A stretch of 12,789 nt of DNA. It comes from Nitrospirota bacterium. Lineage in GTDB: Bacteria; Nitrospirota_A; Leptospirillia; Leptospirillales; Leptospirillaceae. Numbering within the stretch: position 1 is the first letter of the stretch; each line of letters opens with the position of its first letter. The stretch lies in the NCBI GenBank assembly GCA_027415455.1, contig DAIBSV010000046.1:1-12789 (forward strand), in the 5' to 3' direction. Positions 6,163 through 12,742 of the stretch are shown piece after piece. The translations under genes and the position numbers were made by a program. Under the pieces are notes generated by a model. It saw only the letters and a program-made list of their open reading frames with translations. It was not told the DNA's origin and ran no database searches.

Positions 6163-7189
6163 GGGAGTCCTTCTCCTGTCCGGGGGGCTGGATTCCTCTC
6201 TGGCAGGGTTGATCCTCCGGAATATGGGGGTTTCCCTCGTGGCGCTTCACCTGGAAAGTCCCTTCGGATGCGACTCCATGGCGGAGAAAATGGCTTCGGA
6301 AATCGGCGTCCCTCTGGTGGCCCGGCCCAAGGGAGAGGGGTTTCTGGAAATCTTGGCCAAACCCAAATACGGCTATGGGAGCGCCATGAATCCCTGCATC
6401 GACTGCCGGATTCACATGTTTGCCATGGGAAAGGCCTTCATGGAGGAAGTTGGGGCCTCTTTTCTTGTGACGGGCGAGGTGCTTGGACAGCGTCCCATGT
6501 CTCAGAAAAAGCGCTCCATCGAAGCCATCGATGCCGACTCCGGGATGGAAGGGCTTGTTCTTCGTCCCTTGTCGGCGAAGCTCCTTCCCGAGACGCTTCC
6601 GGAAAAGAAGGGGATCGTGGACAGGAGCCGTCTCTTCGGTTGGGCGGGTCGTTCCCGGAAGCCCCAGATGGCCCTGGCCCGTCGTCTTGGATTATCGGTC
6701 ATGCCTTCTCCTGCCGGGGGATGTCTCCTGACGGATTCCCATTTCAAGGAGCGTGTCGGAGATTTTGTGGCGATCGACTGGCAAGAGAAGGGCCGGAAGG
6801 GGGCGAGTCGCCTCCCGGTGGCCTCCCTGCTGCGTTACGGAAGGCACTTTCGCTTCGATGAAGGGGAGTGGGTCATTGTGGGGCGTGACCAGTCGGACAA
6901 CCGTCATCTGGAAGACCACATCCGGACCTCCGGAGTCGCATTCAGGCCCGATGGATTCGACGGTCCCCTTGTCTGTATCCTGACGACAGAAAGGGAGGTT
7001 TCGTCCCGGATGGGAGAACTGGCCACAGGAGCCCTTCACGCCTTCGGCGGAGGAAAGGTTCCCTCCGGCCCCCTCAATGTGACGGTGTTGACCGGTTCCG
7101 GAGAGCGGCCCTTCATACTTCCCCCCCTGACTCCAGACCGCTCCCACCTCATGAAGAAAGACGCATGGATGCCCCTATGGCGACAGTAG
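6155..7189 (+). CDS. PP-loop tRNA-thiolation-type enzyme with C-terminal NFACT-R-like domain
   Basis: Predicted ATP-dependent sulfur-transfer enzyme for tRNA (thiouridine synthesis), 344 aa. The N-terminal PP-loop ATPase has SGGLDSS at residues 9-15. C81 and C84 (NPCIDC) and C190 (GGCLLTD) give a CxxC...C pattern like the [4Fe-4S]-binding cysteines of TtuA/NcsA/TtuI-type thiolases; GEVLGQRPMSQ (107-117) is also conserved in this group as I know it. There is no THUMP domain and no rhodanese domain, unlike E. coli ThiI. The C-terminus (about 225-344), including FDEGEWVIVGRDQSDNRHLE, resembles the NFACT-R RNA-binding domain, which would take the place of THUMP in holding RNA. It is often annotated as ThiI-like or TrmU-like. 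The start ATG 6155 overlaps the previous gene by 8 bases; its Shine-Dalgarno is weak. Target nucleotide and sulfur donor are not deducible. Confidence 0.83.
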   Translation: MSKGVLLLSGGLDSSLAGLILRNMGVSLVALHLESPFGCDSMAEKMASEIGVPLVARPKGEGFLEILAKPKYGYGSAMNPCIDCRIHMFAMGKAFMEEVGASFLVTGEVLGQRPMSQKKRSIEAIDADSGMEGLVLRPLSAKLLPETLPEKKGIVDRSRLFGWAGRSRKPQMALARRLGLSVMPSPAGGCLLTDSHFKERVGDFVAIDWQEKGRKGASRLPVASLLRYGRHFRFDEGEWVIVGRDQSDNRHLEDHIRTSGVAFRPDGFDGPLVCILTTEREVSSRMGELATGALHAFGGGKVPSGPLNVTVLTGSGERPFILPPLTPDRSHLMKKDAWMPLWRQ

Positions 7190-8082
7190 CCTCCCTTCAT
7201 GCCGATCATTCCCGTCTCTTTATGCTGGAAGGGCATCCCTTCCGCACGGTCTATCCGGTCCTGTCGAGACGGTCGGGCGGGCTCTCCATCGGGATCAACC
7301 TGAATCTCGACAAGGGATGCAACTTCGACTGCATCTACTGCCAAGTCGACCGGATGGTTCCGGAAATGGAGATGAAACGTCTTCCGGTTCTCGAGGGGGT
7401 CATGGAGGAGCTAGGTCTTCTCTTCTCTGCCATGGATTCGGGGACTTTTTTCCGGGAGACCTCTTTCGGGGCACTTCCCCAGGAGCTGAGGGCGGTGAAG
7501 GACATCGCCTTTTCCGGGGATGGGGAGCCTACTCTGGCTCCAGCCTTCCGGGAGGTTTCCCTGGCCGTTCGCCAGTTCCTGTCAGGGCGGGAAGGGGACG
7601 GAGGATCTCACCCGATCCTTCGTCTTATCACGAATGGAAGCGGCCTCTTTCCCCGCGATGCCCGGTTATGGACAAGAAAGATCTTTCTGGAGGAAGGGCC
7701 AGGAGAAATATGGCTGAAGCTCGATGCGGCCGACCGGAAACTCTTCGACTTCATCAACCGCTCCCGGGTTCCCTTTGAGCGAATGATGCAGGGACTCGAT
7801 CAGGTGGTGGCCGACCTTCCCGTCACGATCCAGACCATGATCCTCGACTACGGGAGTCCAGGAGAGGCAGAGTCATTCACAGCCGGAAGGGATCTCTGGG
7901 ATCCTCTTCTGGAAAAGGTGTCCGGATGGGCCAAGATGGGGGCGAGAATCGGGGCCTGGCATCTTTACAGTGTCGCCCGTTCCCCCGCTATGGAGGGTGT
8001 CCGTAAGGTTCCGGTGGAGCGACTCGAGGCGTGGGCCAGGGAGGCCTCCTCGCTCCCTTTCCCGGTTCTCGTATTCCCATGA
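7165..8082 (+). CDS. Radical SAM enzyme, TYW1-like COG0731 type
   Basis: Radical S-adenosylmethionine protein of 305 aa. C52, C56 and C59 in GCNFDCIYCQVD form the CxxxCxxC site for the [4Fe-4S] cluster. DIAFSGDGEPTL (113-124) is the GGE-like SAM-contact motif, and LRLITNGSG and IWLKLDA are the next barrel strands. This arrangement (KGCNFDCIYCQVDR, FSGDGEPT) is that of COG0731 proteins, related to archaeal/eukaryal wyosine synthase TYW1; the bacterial members are uncharacterised, so a true wyosine role should not be assumed. The start ATG 7165 overlaps the thiolation gene by 25 bases; ATG 7177 is an alternative. The stop TGA overlaps the next ATG by 4 bases. Placement beside a tRNA-thiolation enzyme makes RNA modification the favoured but unproven role. 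Confidence 0.85.
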   Translation: MDAPMATVASLHADHSRLFMLEGHPFRTVYPVLSRRSGGLSIGINLNLDKGCNFDCIYCQVDRMVPEMEMKRLPVLEGVMEELGLLFSAMDSGTFFRETSFGALPQELRAVKDIAFSGDGEPTLAPAFREVSLAVRQFLSGREGDGGSHPILRLITNGSGLFPRDARLWTRKIFLEEGPGEIWLKLDAADRKLFDFINRSRVPFERMMQGLDQVVADLPVTIQTMILDYGSPGEAESFTAGRDLWDPLLEKVSGWAKMGARIGAWHLYSVARSPAMEGVRKVPVERLEAWAREASSLPFPVLVFP

Positions 8083-9026
8083 GCCGCTCCCAGGCGGACT
8101 ACTTTTTCGGATACGCCGGTCTTTCCCACGACAGCGGACCGGATCATCCCGAGTCGCCGGCCCGCCTCTCCTGTCTCCTCCCGGTTCTCGAATCCCGTGT
8201 GAAAAAAGGAAAAGGGCGATTCCTCGACCTTCGTCCGGAACCTGATCTTTCCGCCTACCGGGCAAGCCACGACTTCCACCATGTCGATTTTCTGGAATCC
8301 CTTACCCCCTCGGCTCCTTCGGTCAACCTTGACGGAGATACCCGGGTCGGTCCTCCCACACTCCGGGCACTCCGGGAGATCGCGGGAGCCCTGCGGGATC
8401 TTTCAGCCGTTCCGACCGGAACGGTTCGTCGGGTCTTCTGCGCGCTTCGTCCGCCGGGCCACCATGCCCATTTCCATGGAGGGATGGGGTTCTGTGCGCT
8501 CAATCATCTCGCCGCCCTGGCGGTCTTGCGCGTACAGGCCAATCCCTCCGAGACAATTCTCGTTCTCGACTTCGATGTCCATCATGGAAACGGGACCTTC
8601 GATATCCTGACCCGCCTCCTCCCTCAGCAACAGTTCCTTTTCATCAGCACTCACCGCTATCCCTTCTATCCCGGCACAGGGTCCGGCCGTGAAAATCGGG
8701 AAGGCCCTTTGGGAGAGGGCGTGCTGGACATTCCACTTCCGGCCGGGACCGACGACGAGGATTACCGGACAGTCCTGGAGGAGTGGATTCTGCCCCGATG
8801 GGACAGATTTGCCCCTGCGACGGTTCTGGTGAGCGCCGGTTTCGACGGTCATGTGGCAGACCCTCTGGGAGACATGGCGTTGACGGAAAAAACCTACCGC
8901 CGTATTGGAGAGGTCCTTGCGGAACGGGAACGGGGTCTTTCGGCCTGCTTTCTGGAAGGGGGCTACAGCCTTCCGGCGTTGGCGGCTTCGGTCGACGCCT
9001 TTCTCTCAGGATGGGAGAGGGAGTAG
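8079..9026 (+). CDS. Histone deacetylase-fold zinc hydrolase (AcuC/acetylpolyamine amidohydrolase-like)
   Basis: Zn-dependent deacetylase of the arginase/HDAC fold, 315 aa from the ATG at 8079. The ATG overlaps the stop of the radical SAM gene (ATGA). Active-site parts are complete: H128/H129 in RPPGHHA, zinc ligands D166 and H168 in LDFDVHHGNG and D256 in SAGFDGHVADP, and Y296 in LEGGY. THRYPFYPGTG and the N-terminal GHDxGxxHPESPxR-like segment (HDSGPDHPESPARL) are family hallmarks. Bacterial members remove acetyl groups from acetyl-CoA synthetase (AcuC), polyamines or other small amides; substrate cannot be told from sequence. A longer reading from 8031 only adds residues overlapping the upstream gene and was rejected. 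As last gene of an overlapping quartet it is probably co-expressed with the RNA-modification-type genes. Confidence 0.9.
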   Translation: MSRSQADYFFGYAGLSHDSGPDHPESPARLSCLLPVLESRVKKGKGRFLDLRPEPDLSAYRASHDFHHVDFLESLTPSAPSVNLDGDTRVGPPTLRALREIAGALRDLSAVPTGTVRRVFCALRPPGHHAHFHGGMGFCALNHLAALAVLRVQANPSETILVLDFDVHHGNGTFDILTRLLPQQQFLFISTHRYPFYPGTGSGRENREGPLGEGVLDIPLPAGTDDEDYRTVLEEWILPRWDRFAPATVLVSAGFDGHVADPLGDMALTEKTYRRIGEVLAERERGLSACFLEGGYSLPALAASVDAFLSGWERE

Positions 9027-9047
9027 AATGGGACCATCCCGAAGAGT

Positions 9048-9074
9048 TTGGCACCCACAGGTTGGGAATAAAAT
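9048..9074 (+). promoter_or_regulatory. Weak candidate promoter before the 9089 gene
   Basis: TTGGCA (9048-9053, five of six bases) and TAAAAT (9069-9074, five of six) are 15 bases apart, shorter than the usual 17. Both lie in the 62-base gap after the deacetylase gene. A start near 9081 would fall inside the purine-rich ribosome binding region, which lowers confidence. Confidence 0.25.
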
Positions 9075-9088
9075 GAGAAGAGGAGAGG

Positions 9089-9529
9089 GTGGATAACCCA
9101 TTCGATCAGATCAGAAAAGGCGTCGGAGAACTCGTCCGACAGGTGGCAATTCTGCCGATGGAGACAGAGGATGGCGCCCCCGAATGGTGCTTCGCACCTG
9201 GAGAAGGGGATAATCAGGAGATGACCCGTCTCCTGTCCCTCTTTGATAGCTGGGAATGTCATGTGCGCGACTCCCTCCTTCGCGTTCATCCCGGAAGAAA
9301 CCAGGAAATCATTGAAATTCTGAGGATCGTTCGTTCAAAAATTGCCTTGAACCGGACCAACCGCCATTTCATGGGGTACATCCGGGAGGGAGCCCCTCCC
9401 TCATCAGGGCGGGATTTCTATCTGACCACCTTTGAGCGGACCCTGGATCATCTTCAGGGGATCTGGGAGGAAACCCTTCGCCAGGAAGATCCTTCGGCCT
9501 CATCCTCCCTCTTGTCGGAAGGGCGATGA
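9089..9529 (+). CDS. Hypothetical protein, mostly helical
   Basis: Unrecognised 146-aa soluble protein. No signal peptide, membrane helix or known motif. It is charged and looks largely alpha-helical, with two Trp/Cys pairs (PEWCF at 31-35, SWECH at 54-58) and an Arg/His-rich segment NRTNRHFMGYIRE at 88-100. It ends in a Ser-rich tail. The start is GTG 9089 directly behind a purine-rich AGGAGAGG stretch (spacing is short). The stop overlaps the next ATG by 4 bases (ATGA), so the two small proteins are probably made together and may interact. Coding character resembles its neighbours; nothing suggests recent transfer. Confidence 0.68.
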   Translation: MDNPFDQIRKGVGELVRQVAILPMETEDGAPEWCFAPGEGDNQEMTRLLSLFDSWECHVRDSLLRVHPGRNQEIIEILRIVRSKIALNRTNRHFMGYIREGAPPSSGRDFYLTTFERTLDHLQGIWEETLRQEDPSASSSLLSEGR

Positions 9530-9933
9530 CGATGGAAAAGACAGACCAGCCCGGACGCTGCGACTCGTGCTGCCGAGTCAGCTCGGTTCTCTACAAGGTT
9601 TCCCTGGGGCATGACTTTTTTGATCGCGCCTACAACCGCTTGTCGGCGGTGGACGATCAGGCACCGCGCTGGTACTGCGAGGAGTGTTCGCGGGAGAAGG
9701 ATTTTCAGCGCGATGTCAGAAGCATCCGGGAGGAGTTTCTTCGCCTCCGGTCCGGATCCGATTCCCTTCTTTCCGATCCCTCCAACTTTCTTCGGGCAAG
9801 GCAGCGGATACGCGAGATCGACCAGCAGATCAAAAAAGGACGAAGTCCCCATGTGATTCTTTCACCGCGGGACGTGGCCATTCTTCTCATGGATCTCGAT
9901 TCATGGGCGGACGACCACGGAATTGCAGGGTAG
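9526..9933 (+). CDS. Hypothetical zinc-ribbon-like protein
   Basis: Unrecognised 135-aa cytoplasmic protein. C12 and C15 (CDSC, followed by C16) and C51 and C54 (WYCEEC) make a CxxC-35-CxxC pattern typical of a structural zinc ribbon or treble clef. The remainder is helical and highly charged (about 56-107, Arg/Glu/Asp-rich, possibly a short coiled coil), then a small C-terminal segment SPRDVAILLMDLDSWADDHG. Its ATG overlaps the stop of the 9089 gene by 4 bases; ATG 9532 is an in-frame alternative. Zinc binding is inferred from cysteine spacing; nucleic-acid or protein binding are both possible. Confidence 0.7.
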   Translation: MTMEKTDQPGRCDSCCRVSSVLYKVSLGHDFFDRAYNRLSAVDDQAPRWYCEECSREKDFQRDVRSIREEFLRLRSGSDSLLSDPSNFLRARQRIREIDQQIKKGRSPHVILSPRDVAILLMDLDSWADDHGIAG

Positions 9934-9956
9934 GGCCCGGGACCCAGTCAGTTAAG

Positions 9957-9963
9957 AAGGAGG
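9957..9963 (+). promoter_or_regulatory. Ribosome binding site that fixes the TTG start of fbp
   Basis: AAGGAGG, a full Shine-Dalgarno match, 6 bases before TTG 9970. No ATG or GTG in this frame lies as well placed, so the rare TTG start is well supported. Confidence 0.75.
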
Positions 9964-9969
9964 ATTCGT

Positions 9970-11013
9970 TTGCAGGAAAACAGGTCGGGTCGGAAGATTC
10001 ACCATGAAAGAGAGAGCCGGCTTTCTCTTGAGGAGTTCATTGAAAAGGCTCCGGATTTTACGACCGGTGAGCGGATCGCAGTGAGGGAAATCCTCGAGAG
10101 TGTCGCCGAAGGGGGGCGGGAGGTTTCCCACAGGCTTGCTCTGGGTCCTCTTCACGGACTGACGGGAAGTTCGGGGCAGGTCAATGTCCAGGGCGAAGAG
10201 GTCCAGGCCTTTGACGAAATCGCCCAGGAGGTTTTTTCCGGCTTGTTGGGAGCCTCCGGAAGAGTTTCTGTGCTGGTTTCGGAGGAGAGGGAAAAGCCCG
10301 AAGTTTTTCCCTGTCCCACGGATTCGTTCTATGTGGCGATGGATCCCCTCGACGGCTCTTCCAATCTGGCCGTTTCAGGCCCTGTCGGATCGATCTTTGC
10401 CTTGTACAGGTCGAGGGATGGGAACGAGGATCCTTCGAGGGCCATTCTCGAATCCGTCCAGGATGTGGTTTGCGCCGTCTATGTCCTATACAGCGTTTCG
10501 ACCCTCATGGTGGTCGCTTTCCGTGAGGAGGTGCGGATGTACGCTCTCGATCCCGCATCGGGAGGATTCCTGCCGCTACCGGGTCCGGTCCGATTTCCCG
10601 ATGGCGGGGGACAAATCGTCAGCATCAACACCGCCAACTATACCCGGTGGGACCGGGGGGTTCAGGCCTATGTCGATACCCTCCACTCCCATTCTTCGTG
10701 GAGCGCCCGTTATGTGGGGGCCCTCGTCATGGACTTCCACCGCAACCTTCTCAAGGGAGGGATCTACATCTATCCCGGAGATCTCCCAAAAGGGAACGGT
10801 GGAGGCCATCCGGAAGGGAAACTGCGTCTTCTCTTCGAAGCCATTCCCATGGCCTTCATCGCACGGGCGGCCGGGGGGCTTGCCACAAACGGCCAAAAAC
10901 CCATCCTTGAACTTCCGGCCACGCACATTCACCAACGGGTGGCTCTCATCGTGGGATCCCGGGAGCGCGTTCAGGAGTTCTCCCGAATTTCGGGATCCCC
11001 CGAGCCGAATTAG
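9970..11013 (+). CDS. fbp: Fructose-1,6-bisphosphatase class I
   Basis: Hydrolyses fructose 1,6-bisphosphate to fructose 6-phosphate and phosphate, the committed step of gluconeogenesis (and part of the Calvin cycle where that exists); cytoplasmic, Mg-dependent. It is 347 aa, close to the class I norm of about 330-340. Visible signature: metal ligands E105/E106 (VSEE), D125 and D128 in MDPLDGSSN (124-132), and E290 in LLFEAIPMAF. YVGALVMDFHRNLLKGGIYIYPG-like substrate-loop residues at about 248-270 match class I closely, including the Lys and Tyr of KGGIYIYP. It starts at TTG with a perfect Shine-Dalgarno. The stop TAG overlaps the stop of the convergent aldehyde dehydrogenase. In an autotroph it would serve hexose synthesis; no other carbon-fixation gene lies in the window. 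Confidence 0.95.
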   Translation: MQENRSGRKIHHERESRLSLEEFIEKAPDFTTGERIAVREILESVAEGGREVSHRLALGPLHGLTGSSGQVNVQGEEVQAFDEIAQEVFSGLLGASGRVSVLVSEEREKPEVFPCPTDSFYVAMDPLDGSSNLAVSGPVGSIFALYRSRDGNEDPSRAILESVQDVVCAVYVLYSVSTLMVVAFREEVRMYALDPASGGFLPLPGPVRFPDGGGQIVSINTANYTRWDRGVQAYVDTLHSHSSWSARYVGALVMDFHRNLLKGGIYIYPGDLPKGNGGGHPEGKLRLLFEAIPMAFIARAAGGLATNGQKPILELPATHIHQRVALIVGSRERVQEFSRISGSPEPN

Positions 11014-12500
11014 GAGAGAGGGATCCGGATCGCCAGCAGTCGGGGCCGGGTCATTTCCTCCATGGCATAGCGGACCCCTTCAAATCCCAATCCGGACTCC
11101 TTGATCCCTCCGTAAGGCCAGTGGTCGAGCCGGAATGTCGGGATCTCATTGATAAGGACTCCGCCCGCCTCGATCTTCCTGGCCCATCCGATGGCCCGGT
11201 CGATCGAGCGGCTGAAGATCCCGGCCTGGATCCCGTACCGGGAGTGGTTGATACGTGCAATCGCCTCTTCGGGGGTTTCGAAGGAATTGATCGTTGCGAC
11301 CGGACCGAAGATCTCTTCCTGTTCGATTGGCCATTCGGCCGAGGTTTCGGCGAGAAGGGTCGGATAGAGAAGTGTTCCCTCCTGCCGGAGCGGCAGAAGG
11401 AGCCTTCCGCCCCGTCCGACAGCCTCCTCCACTTTTTTTCTGACGTTGTCCGCATGGCTTTGCCGAATGAGCGGCCCCATCAGGGTTCGGGGCGATGAGA
11501 GGTCCCCGATCCGTCCTTCCGCGTCGAGTCCCCGTATTTTTTCGACCAGACCGTCGCGGACCCGCTCATAAAGGGGACGTGCGACGAGAATTCTCTGGAT
11601 TGAGATGCAGACCTGTCCCGCGTAGGCGTAGGCGCCTGCCAGCAGGCGGTCGAGCAGATCGGTCGACCATCCGTCTTCCCAAACCATGACTGCGGCGCTT
11701 CCCCCCAGTTCGAGCAGGACTTTTTTCCGTGGAACGCGGTCCCGGATGTTCCATCCGACGAGGGCCGATCCCGTAAAGGAAATGACAGGCAGGGCGGGAT
11801 GCGAGATGAGACGCTCGGCATCGGGCAAATCGCAAGGCAATACCGACAGGGCTTCGGGAGGAAGGCCGGCCTCGAGAAGAAGAGCCCCCAGGGCGATGGC
11901 CACTGTCATCCCCAGGGGGGCGGGTTTGACGATAAGAGCACTTCCGGTGGCAATGGCCGGTGCGACCTTGTGGGCAAGGAGATTGAGTGGGAAATTGTAA
12001 GGAGTGATCGCAAGCACCGGTCCATTCGAGACGCGATCCACGAGCCCAAGCATGCCGGTCCCCTGGGGAACGATCTCCCCTGGAAGGGAGGCAAATCCGT
12101 CGGTTTCTGTACAAGAGGCTGCCACACGAAAGGTGGTGATGGCCCGGTCGACCTCGGACAGGGCGGCTGAAATAGGTTTCCCGACCTCGGCGCAGATCAG
12201 TCCGGCCAGGAGGTTCCTGTGATCCGCCAGAAGTGTGGCCGTCCGATCCAGAATTTCCCGCAGCCGATGGCGAGGCAGGGAAGAAAGGATTCTTTGGCCT
12301 ACGGAAACAGAGTCGGCCGCCCTCAGGACATCTTCGGTTCCAGGCCTGGCGACAGTCCAGGCGGGTCGCTCCCCCGGAAAACCCGGCAGTTTTTTTGTGA
12401 AGGAGTCAAGACGGTGGGGAGAGATTCGGGAGCTGCTGTCCTGCCATTCTCCGGCGACCAGAAAGGGAATCGGGGAGCGGTGGAGGATGTCGTCCAACAT
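11010..12500 (-). CDS. NAD(P)-dependent aldehyde dehydrogenase (lactaldehyde DH/GapN-like group)
   Basis: Oxidises an aldehyde to the acid or acyl form using NAD(P); cytoplasmic; 496 aa, normal family length. Catalytic set is complete: N169 in TPYNFPLN, E264 in LELGGSAA, C298 in AGQVCISIQRI; cofactor-binding elements VKPAP (191-195) and FTGS (242-245); EEIFGPV (396-402) near the C-terminus. The GQVCISIQR context is typical of the ALDH group holding lactaldehyde dehydrogenases and non-phosphorylating glyceraldehyde-3-phosphate dehydrogenases, but the substrate cannot be fixed. The start ATG 12500 has AAGGA about 6 bases upstream on the - strand. The frame contains an N-terminal segment of about 50 residues before the usual ALDH core, moderately long. 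It is convergent with fbp and shares the four bases TTAG, so neither gene has room for an intergenic terminator. Confidence 0.93.
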   Translation of the reverse strand: MLDDILHRSPIPFLVAGEWQDSSSRISPHRLDSFTKKLPGFPGERPAWTVARPGTEDVLRAADSVSVGQRILSSLPRHRLREILDRTATLLADHRNLLAGLICAEVGKPISAALSEVDRAITTFRVAASCTETDGFASLPGEIVPQGTGMLGLVDRVSNGPVLAITPYNFPLNLLAHKVAPAIATGSALIVKPAPLGMTVAIALGALLLEAGLPPEALSVLPCDLPDAERLISHPALPVISFTGSALVGWNIRDRVPRKKVLLELGGSAAVMVWEDGWSTDLLDRLLAGAYAYAGQVCISIQRILVARPLYERVRDGLVEKIRGLDAEGRIGDLSSPRTLMGPLIRQSHADNVRKKVEEAVGRGGRLLLPLRQEGTLLYPTLLAETSAEWPIEQEEIFGPVATINSFETPEEAIARINHSRYGIQAGIFSRSIDRAIGWARKIEAGGVLINEIPTFRLDHWPYGGIKESGLGFEGVRYAMEEMTRPRLLAIRIPLS

Positions 12501-12535
12501 GGCGGGTCCTTTCCGTTTGTCCAGAAGCGGGCTTC

Positions 12536-12581
12536 GCTATCCTGTCTGGGGATGGCAGACTTTCTGGATTCACAGGATAGC
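12536..12581. repeat. 10-base perfect inverted repeat upstream of the aldehyde dehydrogenase
   Basis: GCTATCCTGT (12536-12545) and ACAGGATAGC (12572-12581) are exact reverse complements, 26 bases apart, and lie 36-81 bases upstream of the dehydrogenase ATG. The right arm also takes part in a short palindrome GGATA-GCA-TATCC (12575-12587). Possible operator pair or leader stem; regulator unknown. Confidence 0.6.
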
Positions 12582-12659
12582 ATATCCCGTTTGAGATCTT
12601 GAGCGGTGCTAAGGATGAAGAAGGAGAAGAAAATATTTTCAGCAGGATGGGCGGGTATC

Positions 12660-12687
12660 CCGGCCGCTCCCGGGAGGGAGCAGCCGG
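12660..12687. repeat. Strong GC hairpin, role unknown
   Basis: Stem CCGGC, one C/A mismatch, GCTCCC, loop GGGA, GGGAGC, GCCGG: eleven GC-rich pairs in 28 bases. No T run on either side, so it is not a standard intrinsic terminator. It could be part of a structured RNA or a repeat element. Confidence 0.6.
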
Positions 12688-12726
12688 AGCCTCGCCATGA
12701 TTTTAGAGAGGCTTTAGTCGTCATGA

Positions 12727-12742
12727 GCAGGGCTCACCCTGC
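12727..12742. repeat. Short perfect hairpin
   Basis: GCAGGG (12727-12732), loop CTCA, CCCTGC (12737-12742): six perfect pairs. On the + strand the following bases are A-rich, with TTTTT only about 20 bases later (12763-12767), too far for a standard terminator. Confidence 0.45.

Noticed and set aside
8031..8078. Longer start for the deacetylase
   Set aside because: The 16 extra residues overlap the radical SAM gene; ATG 8079 forms an ATGA junction and gives the normal family N-terminus.
10184..11104. A 306-residue + strand frame inside fbp
   Set aside because: Rich in Ser, Pro and Arg with no motif; out of frame with the FBPase signature.
12323..12724. A - strand frame starting at 12724 over the hairpins
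   Set aside because: More than half of it overlaps the dehydrogenase in another frame; no ribosome binding site and no recognisable sequence.
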